In this document: in pieces, positions 9,369-20,276 of the stretch
How positions within the stretch are numbered: the first letter of the stretch is position 1
How the letters are laid out: each line of letters starts with the position of its first letter
Assembly (NCBI GenBank): GCA_026724425.1
Contig: JAIUCV010001084.1
Span: forward strand, 62,001 to 126,000
Direction: 5' to 3'
Source: Erythrophleum ivorense
Lineage: Eukaryota; Streptophyta; Magnoliopsida; Fabales; Fabaceae
DNA: 64,000 nucleotides
Made by a program: the position numbers and the translations under genes
The notes under the pieces: model-generated
The model's input: only the letters and a program-made list of their open reading frames with translations
The model's database searches: none
What the model was told of the DNA's origin: nothing

Positions 9369-11953
9369 TTATGTTTCTGCTTCTTCAATCTCTCCCTCAT
9401 CCTCCACTTTGCTATCGTCTCCCTTTTTCATCTTCTTGGTTTCCAAGAACTCAAAGAGACCCTTGAGCGCAATATCACCGTCCTTACTCGCCATGAGCTG
9501 CTGAGCAACTTCAGCCGGAGTTACACTCTTCTCAAGGACCAGCTTCTCAATGGGACCAATTAGGACATGGTCGTCAATCTTGTGGTACATAGCCACAAGC
9601 TTCTTGAACACAAAGGGCGTGCAGTAGTCCATGAGAATGTGAATGTCCATTCTTCCTGGCCTCAGCAACGCCGGGTCGAGCTTCTCCTTGTGATTGGTTG
9701 TGAAAATTATGATCCTTTCTTCTGCGCAGCACGACCAAAGCCCATCTACAAAGTTCAACAGACCAGACAAAGATACCTGTCCAGAAGAAAACAAGATTCA
9801 TAAAGCTTCAGAAACAGAGTTTTACTTAAAACAGAGGAATTTTTTCAACTCACCCCTTCAGAGGTAGAGGAAAATTTTTCCTTTTCCTTGGTCTTGCGTA
9901 TACTAGAAGCATCAGATCCACAATCAATGTCTTCAATGAGAATAATTGACCGGTTTTGAGTGGAGGTGAGAATCTTCCGCAACTGGCCATCGTCGCTAAC
10001 GCTCTGCAGCTGGAGATCATAGATATGGTAGTTCATGTAGTTAGCAATTGCAGCCACCAAAGAGGATTTTCCGGTACCCGGTGGACCGTAAAGAAGATAA
10101 CCACGTTTCCAAGCTCGTCCCACGCTCTTGAAGAAGTCTTTTCCTTTAGAGAAAGCGTCAAGATCGTCGATCATGGTGGTTTTTAGTTGCGGTTCAATGG
10201 CTAAGGTCTCGAAGGTCGCGTGGTGCTCGAAACTGGCCGGTTCCCAGTAGAAATGTTGTTTGTGGTACGTGTAGATATTGAGATACTCGCGATGGCTCAT
10301 TCTCTGCTGTGCTGATTTCGCAAAGTGTGGGAAGTAATCTGTCATTATCTTGTCACGAAACTCCTTCTTACATGTCAGATGAAAGTAGCTGAAAACATGA
10401 AACACCCACAAAACCAACATTGTGAGAACAAAAAAGAGTCAGATACCATGTGAAAATTGTGAACTCCGGATTATAAATGGATCACTCTCGATCGAGTCTG
10501 TGTAATTCTGGTTAAACAAGTACAAGAGATTGCTTAAGCAAGTTTTAATGACATATCCAAAAATTAGTTCGCAAATAATAGTATAATTTTTTTTTTAACT
10601 AAATCTGATTCATTTTAAATGCTTTTTTAATTATTGTTTTTCTCTTTATAACTTTAATTTGATTTTTTAATTATATATGTTATTACATAAATAATTGTAT
10701 AGATTCCTTTAAAATGATTTTTAATAGAATTATATTTCTTTTTTTTTTTGTAACTTAATTTTGATTTTTAAATGGACAATTTTTTAGAATAGCACAAAAT
10801 AAGTTTTTCTTTCTCTCATACCATCACTACAGTTATTTTTCCGTCCGTATTATTTTTTCAAAAATAACATTAACTTTAAAACCCTCAAAACTAAATCATA
10901 AACCATAAACCCTGAAAATAAACTGTAAACCCAAAATACTAAATCCAAATATTTAAATTACAAAAATTCATTTTAAAGTTTATGTTATATTAGAAAAAAT
11001 GGTACCGATAAATAAATAAAACTAGTGGTGGTATAAGATGAATAAAAACTTAATTTTGTGGTATTAAGTGTATTTTTCGTTATAAATTAAGTTTTTATTA
11101 ATATCCTATTCATTAAGGGTTTGCAATCAAACTGAAACTTTGCAATCAATCACTTACCTAAAAGTGAGAGTGTATGTCAAAAGTTTATTTCACAAATAAT
11201 AGTATAGATAATCAAATAATAGTATAAATAAACTCATCCCTAATCTAATTTAACTTCAAAGAAAGAAAAGTTAGAGGATCAAAAAAATATGAACTCGGAC
11301 AAGCTAGCACGAAGATCTTCCTCGTAATTTATATTATGTAAATTCGGTTCCACCGGTTTGGATCCCCGACCGTACTAGGAATATATGCTGTCAGAGAAAA
11401 AAAAAGAAAAAAAAAAAAAAGCAAGAGTGTACCGTTTCTCGTAGGGATAACTCTCCATTTTAATAGAGTGTAGAGTCCACTCAAGATGAATCCCTTCAAA
11501 TTCATCAATGATCTTCGTGTCGACTGGGACACCGAGTTTGAGCTTGAGCTGATCCGCTGGATCCCGAGTTTGAGCTGAACCGCTGGATCCCGAGTCTGAG
11601 CTGAACCCCTGGATTCCGAGTTTGAGCTGATCTGATGAATTCTTCAGATTGCAACCCACGACGAGTTTTTCGGTGGAAAGTCCGGCGAGACATGTTGGTA
11701 AGTAAGCTTGGGCGGCAAGAAAGATCTGGTTGTCCACAGACTCCCACTTTTGCTCGATCACAAATGTAAAGCTCGACTGAAACTGAAAGTAAGACGAGAA
11801 GAAATCTACAAATTTCACAGTGATGTATTCTCGGATTCCCTTAGGCACAATCTCGTTGATGATTGTACGGAAAAGCATCATGATTGCAGAAAAAGATGTG
11901 TATAAAGAGAAAACTGCAGACACAGAAGGGACTTGATTATAGGGAGACGCCAT
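9369..11953 (-). CDS. BCS1-type AAA-ATPase, paralogue A
   Basis: Membrane-anchored AAA-ATPase of the plant BCS1-like family (AT1G43910 group); relatives sit in mitochondrial or ER membranes and respond to stress, but the substrate is unknown. Exons in gene order are 11433-11953, 9854-10388 and 9369-9776, giving 487 residues. An N-terminal hydrophobic helix (near residues 13-37) precedes the AAA_assoc region, Walker A GPPGTGKSS (about 275-283), Walker B IILIEDIDC (about 322-330) and an arginine-finger segment DPALLRPGRMD (about 386-396); the tail is acidic. Against paralogue B it carries about 29 extra residues near 105-135, built from an imperfect repeat. Intron 1 is 1,044 bp where B has 77 bp, because transposon fragments inserted there. 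The reading frame is intact. Confidence 0.9.
10560..10590 (-). mobile_element. Helitron 5'-end-like fragment in intron 1 of AAA-ATPase A
   Basis: Read on the - strand this gives ATACTATTATTTGCGAACTA, close to known Helitron 5' starts of the TCTATACTATTATTTG type. The leading TCT is lost, so it is a truncated terminus. Confidence 0.45.
10780..11085. mobile_element. Fold-back MITE inside intron 1 of AAA-ATPase A
   Basis: The left part (TAGCACAAAATAAGTTTTTC ... CATACCATCACT) is nearly the reverse complement of the right part (AGTGGTGGTATAAGATG ... AAACTTAATTTTGTGGTATT). Arms are about 50 bp, with a centre rich in AAACCCTAAA-like text. This is the form of a terminal-inverted-repeat MITE; I cannot name the family or see a clear target duplication. 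Confidence 0.7.
11175..11230 (-). mobile_element. Helitron 5' terminus and partial second copy
   Basis: On the - strand TCTATACTATTATTTGTGAA starts at 11208, preceded by A as at a real insertion. A second partial copy (ATACTATTATTTGA) lies directly outside it at about 11212-11227. The 3' end belonging to these termini was not found within the intron, so they are probably remnants. Confidence 0.55.
11530..11640 (-). repeat. In-frame coding minisatellite in AAA-ATPase A
   Basis: Imperfect repeats of about 27-30 bp, related on the + strand to CTGGATCCCGAGTTTGAGCT, occur three to four times within exon 1. They encode a Gly/Ser/Gln-rich stretch (around GIQGFSSDSGSSGSAQT) between the otherwise conserved NLKN and the later VDTKIIDEF segment. 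Paralogue B has a single short PAAEPKLGIPVNTK link there. The open frame is preserved. Confidence 0.8.
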
Positions 11954-11984
11954 TTTCTGTAAGTAAGATGATGAAGAGACACAG

Positions 11985-11988
<4 letters not shown>

Positions 11989-12017
<29 letters not shown>
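11989..12017 (-). repeat. (AG)n microsatellite in the 5' UTR of AAA-ATPase A
   Basis: About 14 AG units lie between the start codon at 11953 and the TATA-like box at 12021-12030. On the transcribed sense this is a CT-rich leader. Confidence 0.9.
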
Positions 12018-12020
<3 letters not shown>

Positions 12021-12030
12021 TGCTTATAAA
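12021..12030 (-). promoter_or_regulatory. TATA-like box of AAA-ATPase A
   Basis: TTTATAAGCA on the - strand, 68 bp upstream of the ATG. The paralogue has TTTATAAATA in the corresponding place, which supports a shared core promoter. Confidence 0.55.
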
Positions 12031-12758
12031 GAGTTAGAAAGAGTGGTCAACAAGAAAGTTAGCATTTTCAACATTTAATTGCAAGCAATAAAAGAATTTT
12101 AAGGTGTTTTCATTTAATAATAATAAAATATAAATGAAAAGTGATTATATACAACCCAAAATATTATATTTTTTTCAATTTTTGAATATTTATGAACTTT
12201 TTCGGATTTTAAATCTAATAAATTTAAAAAGTTGACAGAAAATAAGATATTTTGAGAAATTGGTAAAGAACAGAAATATTGACATTTTATTGTTTTCTAA
12301 AATAATGTATTTACTATTTTAGATTTTTTTAATATTTTAATTTTATATACACAAATTTAAATATTTCTGTTATGTCCAAGAAAAATGAATCTTTCCATTT
12401 AAAAATCCAATCTTCTTTTTAATATTTTTCTAAGAAATTAAGTGAAAATGGAAAAATTTAAATGAGAAAATTAGAATGTTGACAGAAACAGAAATAACAT
12501 TTTCAGAAATTTTACAATGAAACAAACTACAAAATCTACTGATGTCTATATTTGATATATATATATATATCTAAAAATTGTTGTCTAATCAATCTTTTCA
12601 TTTGACCCTCATTTTCAGGTTTAATGTATATTGAAAAAATCTAATGTGTCGCACTCATAGTCATAATCAAACTTAGTGCATTTCAAATGTCACATGGAAA
12701 TGAGACGTGACAATTTTCCTTCAAAATAGATGTTCTGATTGGTATAAAGAATAAAGAT

Positions 12759-13150
12759 GGTGTTATTCAATTATGTATTTAAAATCAATTATATAGGTTT
12801 TATAATCTTTCAAATTTAAAATTTTGATCTTACTTTAAAGAATCCATAGAAGTTGATTCTAAAATCTCTGCAATATAGTTTGGATTCTGTTTTAAATAAT
12901 TTAACTCCATTAGAATTCATTTCAAATGACTCAATAAACAAAGATTTTAAAAGTCATTTACCTTTTGAATAACACAAGATTTTAAATCTTGATTGAATAA
13001 CACTAGATTTGAAAATCTATTAATGATAGATTACAAATAAGATATCCAATAACATTAGATTTAAAAACATAATTTAGAATCATTAATTAAATAACATTGG
13101 ATTGTGATTATATTTCAGTTCATTTCGAATACAACATCCAATAACACTCC
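12759..13150. mobile_element. MITE with GGTGTTATT-type termini
   Basis: The left end reads GGTGTTATTCAATTATG; the right end (CATCCAATAACACTCC) is its approximate reverse complement. Internally the text AATAACACTAGATTT and close variants recur around 12970, 13000, 13050 and 13090. It lies in the spacer between the two AAA-ATPase genes. The superfamily is uncertain because no clear target duplication is visible. Confidence 0.6.
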
Positions 13151-13177
13151 TAAAAGTTATATTAAATGGTTTGTTAA

Positions 13178-13245
13178 ATGGTTTGAGCCTCGTCTTGGGG
13201 GATGTACGAAATTTCGGGTTCAAAACCTCTAGTCATAAAAAAAAG
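13178..13245 (+). mobile_element. Possible SINE fragment
   Basis: TGGTTTGAGCCTCGTCTTGG followed by TTCGGGTTCAAAACC resembles the pol III A and B boxes of tRNA-derived SINEs and is followed by an A-rich tract. It does not fold into a tRNA and is short, so this is tentative. Confidence 0.35.
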
Positions 13246-13837
13246 AATTACCAAAACAAACATACACTTTTGATTGATCATAACACTAAGATTAACAAAA
13301 CTGAATCAAGAAGAGGTGAGAGATAGTATGATTATGATTCACTCTTCTTGATATCAAACTCTATGTTAACTTAAATCATATCAAATTTGATTAAAGCATA
13401 GCATAATCGGTTAATCACTCCCGATTTAACAATGATATCAAAGGTCATTGAATTGAAAACCAATAAGAATTTTCATGTGCTGCATGCTTTAAACATAAAT
13501 CAATTATGAGCCCATGATGATAAATCTCGTAAAATGGATCACCATTTGTTTGGTTAAAGGAGCTCACTGGACATGGTTTTTTTGTTTATTTGATGGTACC
13601 ACACATATCATACCCCAAGTAGATTTGGTCCAAAAATTAATAAACCATCTTGAGAGGAGGTATCATGAATCCATCATTAAAAGTTAAAATGATATAAGAA
13701 AATGTAGATATGAGCCATCACGGACATGTCGATGATCTTATAGCTATAAGAAATTATTTTTATTGCCAAAAGGAACTGAAATACATAGTTACTTCTAATT
13801 AGTTTTCAAGATAAACCCAATAGCACTAGAGATCTAC

Positions 13838-15438
13838 TTATGTTTCTGCATCTGCTTCGGCTTCTTTAGTCTCAGCATCTTCAATCTCTCCCTCATCCTC
13901 CACTTTGGTATCTTCTTCCTTCTTCAACTTCTTGGTTTCAAGGAATTCAAGGAGACCCTTGAGCGCAATATCAGCGTCTTTACTCGCCATGAGCTGCTGC
14001 GTGACTTCAGCCGGAGTAGCACTCACCTCAAGGACAAGCTTCTCAATGGGATCAAACAAGACATGATCATCAATCTTGAGGTACATAGCCACAAGCTTCT
14101 TGAACACAAAAGGTGTGCAATAGTCCATGAGAATGTGAACATCCATTCTTCCCGGCCTCAACAACGCCGGGTCAAGCTTCTCTTTGTGATTGGTTGTGAA
14201 AATTATGATCTTTTCTTCTCCGCAGCTCGACCAAAGTCCATCCACAAAGTTTAAAAGACCAGACAAAGATATCTGTCCAGAAGAAAACAAGATTTCATAA
14301 GCTCAAGAAACAGAGGTTAATTAACTAAAACAGAGGAATTTGTTTTTTCAAGTCTTTACCCCTTCAAACTTCTTCTTGCGCTTTTGGGGCTCACCGTCAT
14401 CTTCACCGCCACCTTCTTCCTTTTTCTTTTTCTGTCGTCTACGGGAAGCATCAGCTCCACAATCAATGTCTTCAATGAGAAGAATCGACCTGTTCTTGGT
14501 GGAGGTAAGAATCTCACGCAGCTCACCATCATCTCTAACGCTCTGTATCTGAAGATCATAGATATGATACTTCATGTGATTAGCAATAGCAGCCACCATA
14601 GAGGACTTTCCGGTACCCGGTGGACCGTAAAGAAGATAACCACGTTTCCAAGCTCGTCCCACGCTCTTGAAGAAGTCTTTTCCTTTCGAGAAAGCGTCAA
14701 GATCGTCGATCAAAGTGTTCTTGAGCTTCGGCTCCACGGCTAATGTCTCGAATGTAGTGTGGTGCTCGAAGATGGCGGATTCCCATTTCGACCGGTCTTG
14801 GTTGTAAGTGTAGATCTTGAGATTCTCGCGATGGCTCATTATCTTCTCTGCTGATTTCGCCAAGTATGTGAAGTAATCTGTCATTATCTTCTCACGGAAC
14901 TCCTTCTTACAAGTCAAATGAAAGTACCTGAAAACATGAAACATCCGTAAGAACAGAGAGAGTAAAGATTAGAGCCAAAAGAGATGAGGAAAAACAGAGT
15001 GTACCGTTTCTCAGGGAGATACTTCTTAGTCTCAACAGAGTGAAGAGTCCACTCAAGATGGATCCCTTCAAACTCATCTATGATCTTTGTGTTGACAGGG
15101 ATTCCGAGTTTCGGCTCAGCCGCCGGATTCTTGAGATTACTCGAACCCACTAAAAGTTTTCCGGTGGAGAGTCCGGCGAGACGCGTAGGTAAGTAAACTT
15201 CAGCCGCACGGAAAGTCTGGTTCTCGACAAACTCCCATCGTTGCTCGATCACAAACGTGAAGTTGGACTGAAAGTAAGAAGAGAAGAAGTCCACAACTTT
15301 GAGAGTGACGTATTCTCGGACTCTCTTAGGCACAATCTCGTTGAGGATTGTACGGAAGAGCATGGTGATTGCTGAGAAAGATGTGTAGAGAGAGAAAATT
15401 GCTGATACAGAAGGGACTTGATTATAGAGAGTCGCCAT
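13838..15438 (-). CDS. BCS1-type AAA-ATPase, paralogue B
   Basis: Tandem paralogue of the gene at 9369-11953, and the one closest to A. thaliana AT1G43910 by its compact N-terminal domain. Exons in gene order are 15005-15438, 14360-14927 and 13838-14272, giving 478 residues. It has an N-terminal hydrophobic segment (near residues 13-37), Walker A GPPGTGKSS from about residue 246, Walker B ILLIEDIDC, and the DPALLRPGRMD arginine-finger region. A basic loop (RRRQKKKKEE) follows Walker B, and the C-terminal tail is Glu/Ala-rich and acidic. Intron 1 is only 77 bp and intron 2 is 87 bp, presumably the ancestral sizes. The family is membrane-anchored; the substrate is unknown. Confidence 0.92.
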
Positions 15439-15490
15439 TTTTTGTGTGTAGATGATGCTGATGAAGAGCTTTGGTAAAGAGTGAGAGAGT

Positions 15491-15500
15491 TATTTATAAA
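15491..15500 (-). promoter_or_regulatory. TATA box of AAA-ATPase B
   Basis: TTTATAAATA on the - strand, 53 bp upstream of the ATG at 15438. Confidence 0.6.
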
Positions 15501-15985
15501 GAATGATAAGAGTGGTGACCAAGAAAGTTTGCATTTTCGACATTTAAATAAATAAATAAAAAGTTTGGGTTTTTGATCATGAAATCGAAAAAGAAAAAAG
15601 AAAAAAAAAGTTTTGGATTTTCAGGGAAAGTGCAGGAAAGATAGTGGGAAAGCTCCGAGCATAGCAGAGAAAGTGGAAGACGTCATATAGGTCAAGAGTA
15701 AAAGACAACGCGAGTCACATCACACTTTAAGAACAAAGATGATAAACAAATTTCTTAGCCAATCAAAGAAGAAAAAAACCAGCAATAAACATATTAAAAT
15801 GCATTTTGTTATCTGTGACTATAATTGTTTAAAAAACTAATTGCCAATAAATGACGTAACCATACAAGTCATTAGGTTGGAGGCGTGCATATATATTATG
15901 CTTCAGTGATAAAAGTATGATGAATAATTGTTTTTAGAGGGTTTCCAAAAGACTATTGTTCTCTTTTGTTACCAAATATAGTCTA

Positions 15986-16185
15986 CACCATTTGTAAGTA
16001 AATTTATACCAAAAAGAATATACAATGAGTATTCATATAATATGTATAGGATGAGTTTTCACGAAGATAGTCAATGTTGATAAATCTAATTGAATCAGCT
16101 GTGCACACCATTTGTAATTTGATATATACCAAAGATATACAATGGGTATTCGTATAAAATGTATAGGATGAGTTTTCACCAAAAT
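15986..16185. repeat. Tandem duplication, unit about 117 bp
   Basis: CACCATTTGTAA, ATATACAATGRGTATTC and ATGTATAGGATGAGTTTTCAC appear in the same order twice, with an offset of about 117 bp (for example TACAATG at 16021 and 16138). Confidence 0.75.
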
Positions 16186-17519
16186 ATGTGTTGTCTGCTT
16201 ATTTTTATTAGTGTTTCTGGATTCAAACATCTAGAACAAATGAAGATGAAAAAGAAATTTATAGAAGATGAGTTTTAATTTCAATTTAGACCGATTTAGC
16301 TAAATCAGGAGTTTTGTTTTCGTAGTTAACCATCCTGATTGAGCGTAATGTAATATTGTAAGTAGACAGTAGACAACAAATAGATTCGCAATTTAAAGAA
16401 GAAGAAAAAATCAAATATTTTTGGCATATAGGAATTAAAACAAAAATGAATATGATAAATGTATGTAAATAATGACACGCAAGGAAAATAAGTGGAAGCT
16501 GACATGTGAATGAAACGTATGTACAACAAACGAGACTGGTCGGTCTATTTCAAAGAAAAGAAAAAGGGAAAAATAAATAAACGAGAAAGGACTTGTTGGC
16601 TAAGTTACAAAGATTCTGAATGGAGGGTCGTAATTTGTTTGGTTCTTGTTTTATTTTGTATATTATTATTTTGAAAGACCAATTTAAAGAACTAAAGATG
16701 GTCGTGCCAGATGGCAATACAATTAAATAATAACGTCTGCCATATTGTAACATGAATCTAGTCAAAAACAAAAAACGTCTTTGTTTATTATTAGTGCCAG
16801 GTGTGTGGTTTACCTAAAAAGTAATTATAGCGTTCGATTTAACGATTATGCTAGTTAACCATTGAAATTTGTTGCACTTTCAGTTTCAGAGGTCAATATT
16901 AGAGTAGTCAGTTAAAATAAACTGTATAGTTAAGTTTGGCTCAATTTTTGTAAACCTAAATCCTCTCGAGGTATATAGGTAAATTATTTATCCATTGACG
17001 AATAACAATTTTGTTGGTTACTTAATTGCTTTTTATTGATCTAATTATCTTGAGTTAATTAGGTGGAAAACAACATTTTACGACCTTAGTTAAGTAAATG
17101 ACAATAATGTGACTATCACTACCTAAGCAAGCCAAATTTGGACTTGTCACCGCAAAACGAATATATATTTTATCGGCCACAAAATGAGAAAAACCTTTGT
17201 TGGTCTAGTGGTACTAGTGTTTGTGATTGACATTTTTGACTCCACAATTTTAATAAGAAAGGTACCAATTTAGATAATGAAAGTACTTTGGATTGTTTGG
17301 ATTATTTTAATCATGTTTGTGATTGGACGTAATTGTCTTTGTTGCAGTTTATCACACTTGCATTCTCTTTGTATTTTAGACTTTATCGGTTTTATTGGTA
17401 TAACAAAATTAAGCCCCAACCGAAAAAGATCCCACTAATGTCAACAATTACTACACTCAGAAAGTGTACAACTGAAACATTGTGTTTTGATCACAATCTA
17501 ATCAAGAGGCTGATTGTGT

Positions 17520-17885
17520 CAATTTCTCTTTAACAACATGATTGGCAAACAACATGATATGTATTGTCCAAGTAGAGAAGATTCAGAGTGTCAAATGATA
17601 CACTCAGTGGACGTGTTTCAAACTCATCTTCATCTACCATCTCATCGATCCGAAATTATATTTAACTTCTTCAGAATTGTTCTAGTCACAAAGCAAGCCT
17701 CCCATGTTTGCCACATAATATCTTTCATCACCAATTCTTTGATCTTAGGGAAACCTGAGATGAGGTTCACAAACACAACAGAAGAATTATCTTCAAACCG
17801 AATATAATCAAGAGAAATGGTCTTCAAACTTGGAAGATCAATAACTACATCGTCAAAGAAAATCTGCTTTGTTAGTAACTCCTGT
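17520..17885 (-). pseudogene. F-box/LRR (FBD-type) gene fragment
   Basis: On the - strand from about 17880 the translation reads as a plant F-box LRR segment: VIDLPSLKTISLDYIRF, then an NLISGFPKIKELV leucine-rich repeat and LKKLNI. The frame stops near 17640. In a shifted frame it continues with RPLSVSFDTLNLLYLD, which is the next conserved block of this family (SVSFDTPNLVYLE-like). No F-box upstream or FBD domain downstream can be recognised, so this is a broken, frameshifted remnant. Confidence 0.7.
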
Positions 17886-20276
17886 ATAAGTTGTTGCTTT
17901 GTTCAGATGGAATACCTTTCTCCATATTTTAATTATTTTTGTATAGTATATACTATATTAACAACAAAATTTTAGTATTTAATAGGAATCCAAAATATTT
18001 AGAGAATGCATTCATATAGAATCACCCCAAAAAAGGTTAAATACTCTATCTCAGCTGATAAATAACATTAATTATTTTATTATGAAATATTAACAATTTA
18101 CTCACTAAATCTTGTTATGTACTATATAAAGTTTTGTTTCGTCTTGACATTAGCATGCAAAAGCAAAACATAACCATTTGTTTTCTCTAAACAAAAAACC
18201 TAACTAACATTTGTAACGTGTAATTGAGATTCCATATACATCTAAAGATTTTTTTTCTTTCTATACATTGTTACTCTGCCAAACAAACAGCATATTCAAT
18301 ACCATAAAATTAAATATTACACTTACACAAATTTATTTGTATTCTTATTAAATGTTTTAAAATATTCCACTTGACATAAATAACACGGTGGAGGTGGTCC
18401 ATTAAATTTAATAAGAAAACAAATAAGTTTGTGTAAGTTTAACGATTACAGAGAAAGAAGACGTGGATGAACAAATTGTAAATGACATGAACATCAGGAG
18501 GAACTATAAGCTTCCGGATGAACTGCACAGCTTACTAATGCCTCTCAAACTCAAATTTTTTTCATTAATAGCACAAAACGGACCATATCTTGAACCATAT
18601 CTTGATGCTTAATATGTACCAAGATTGTACCAAGCTTCCATCAACATTGCTTGTCTTTTTTCAGAGAACCCATTTAAACTCATCACATTGCAAAACTCAC
18701 AAAAGTACAAAACAAAACAAATCAATGGAAAATAAACTTTTCCTTGGTGAAAAATTGCTCATCTAAACGGAAAAAAAAAATCATTTTGGAAATATGGTAA
18801 CTTTTTTTGGAAAGATCATATTTTTTTTAGAAATCGACTATGAAATCAACACATTGCAAAACTCAAAAAGCAAAAATAAAACCGCTGGAAAACTGAATGA
18901 GACACTTTCATTCAATTTCATGAATGCTAAGCTTCATGATTGCTTATCCAGTGGATATTCCATCCAATGATTATAATAAAAGTATTAGTTCACCACAATA
19001 AATAATAATAATAATAATAATATATGTATAATAATACTTAAATTTGTTTTCTAATTTTCTTTAGTTTTAATGGATGTTATGGTTTCCATTAGGAATTTTT
19101 TTTTTGTTTGTGAATATTAAGATTAATTTAGAGAATTTAAGTTGTTAGATACATATGTATTAGTAATGTTGAGAATATCTATCAATAGAATTTTGGTTTA
19201 GAAATCTTATAATATATAATAGTTCATCAATAAATATAAACTAAAAAAAATCATATATCTATTTTGTGATTATAATATTCAAGTTTAATTTTCAATTATT
19301 TTTTGTTTTTTTTAGTTTTTTTTTTAAATTGTTCACTCGCAATCGCTTGTGAAAAAAATTTAAAACTTTCAAATGATCTAAAACAGTTCGAAGCGGTAAA
19401 AAGATTTTGCGGTAATTGTTGTTAAACGTCCACAACCGATACTACATCACAAAAGCTTGCTGTGTTTGCGAGTGTTAGTGGGAAAATCAATCTAGATCTA
19501 GCTTTATTTGAACATCTAAAAACACATGGCCGTATTGGGATTTGGCAACCTGCATGTGCTATGATTATATACTTATCCGCAAAGAAAGAAAGCAAAAGTA
19601 AATTCAAAGGGAACAGACGGCAAAACCAGAACTGGAGTAGGCGGCTTGAATGATCAGATTGCGAAGCAAGTATAGAGGATCATTAGTTCCTAAACATTTT
19701 TCCCACACATAGAAGGATTACGAGCTTACAATGAATAAGGATGTTGAAAGACCGCAAAGAAGAAAAGGGTTGTGAAATATTGTTATAGCAACGACCATAT
19801 TAACACAACAAATAATAATTTACAGATATAAAAGTGAATTAGGTTCAAAACTAGTGGTTTTCAAGCGACTATACTCCATTTACGTTAAGTGATGTATTTG
19901 ACCATCATGCCCAAAAATTATACTCCTGTAACAACTGAAATCAAAGGAACAGCTAAATTAGGAAATGGATATAAAATAAAACAAGAAAGAGAACAAGAAG
20001 TCACGACTCTACTAATTTACTTTCAAAATTCAACTTGGTCATACAAAAGATAGCGATTAAGACCCTTAATCAAATTGACACCAAAAATACTTTCTTGTTA
20101 TTAAATCAATTTCTCGATACATACAGTGCAATACTATAATTATCTTGAGTGGGATTGAAAAATTGAAAATTAGATCGAGTTCCACGATTAATTAAAACAT
20201 CCTGAGGTTAAATTAGATGAAAAAAAAATCACTTACTAACTGGAACTTATGAGTTCTTGGTAATAAGCAAATCTTG
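17886..20276. other. Spacer downstream of the PPR gene
   Basis: AT-rich, with an (AAT)n microsatellite around 19003-19022 and an old MITE copy ending near 19485. I see no gene in the rest. Confidence 0.5.
18960..19485. mobile_element. Degenerate copy of the 59626-60462 MITE family
   Basis: The block 19325-19480 (TCACTCGCAATCGC, GAAGCGGTAAAAAG, TTGTTGTTAAACG, GCTTGCTGTGTTTGCGAGTG) lines up in order with 60270-60445 of the younger element. The left part is only vaguely similar, so its left border is approximate. Confidence 0.55.

Larger units (their letters stand above)
11954..13837. other. Spacer between AAA-ATPases A and B
   Basis: Besides the microsatellite, TATA box, MITE and possible SINE listed separately, this region is AT-rich with no coding potential that I can support. 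The start and stop codons of the neighbours bound it. Confidence 0.5.
15439..17519. other. Spacer upstream of AAA-ATPase B
   Basis: Promoter region followed by about 2 kb without a supportable gene. It contains a tandem duplication at 15986-16185 (listed) and otherwise AT-rich sequence. Confidence 0.5.

Noticed and set aside
13200..13230. GGGTTCAAAACC as a tRNA T-arm
   Set aside because: No acceptor stem or anticodon arm can be placed; at best a SINE fragment.
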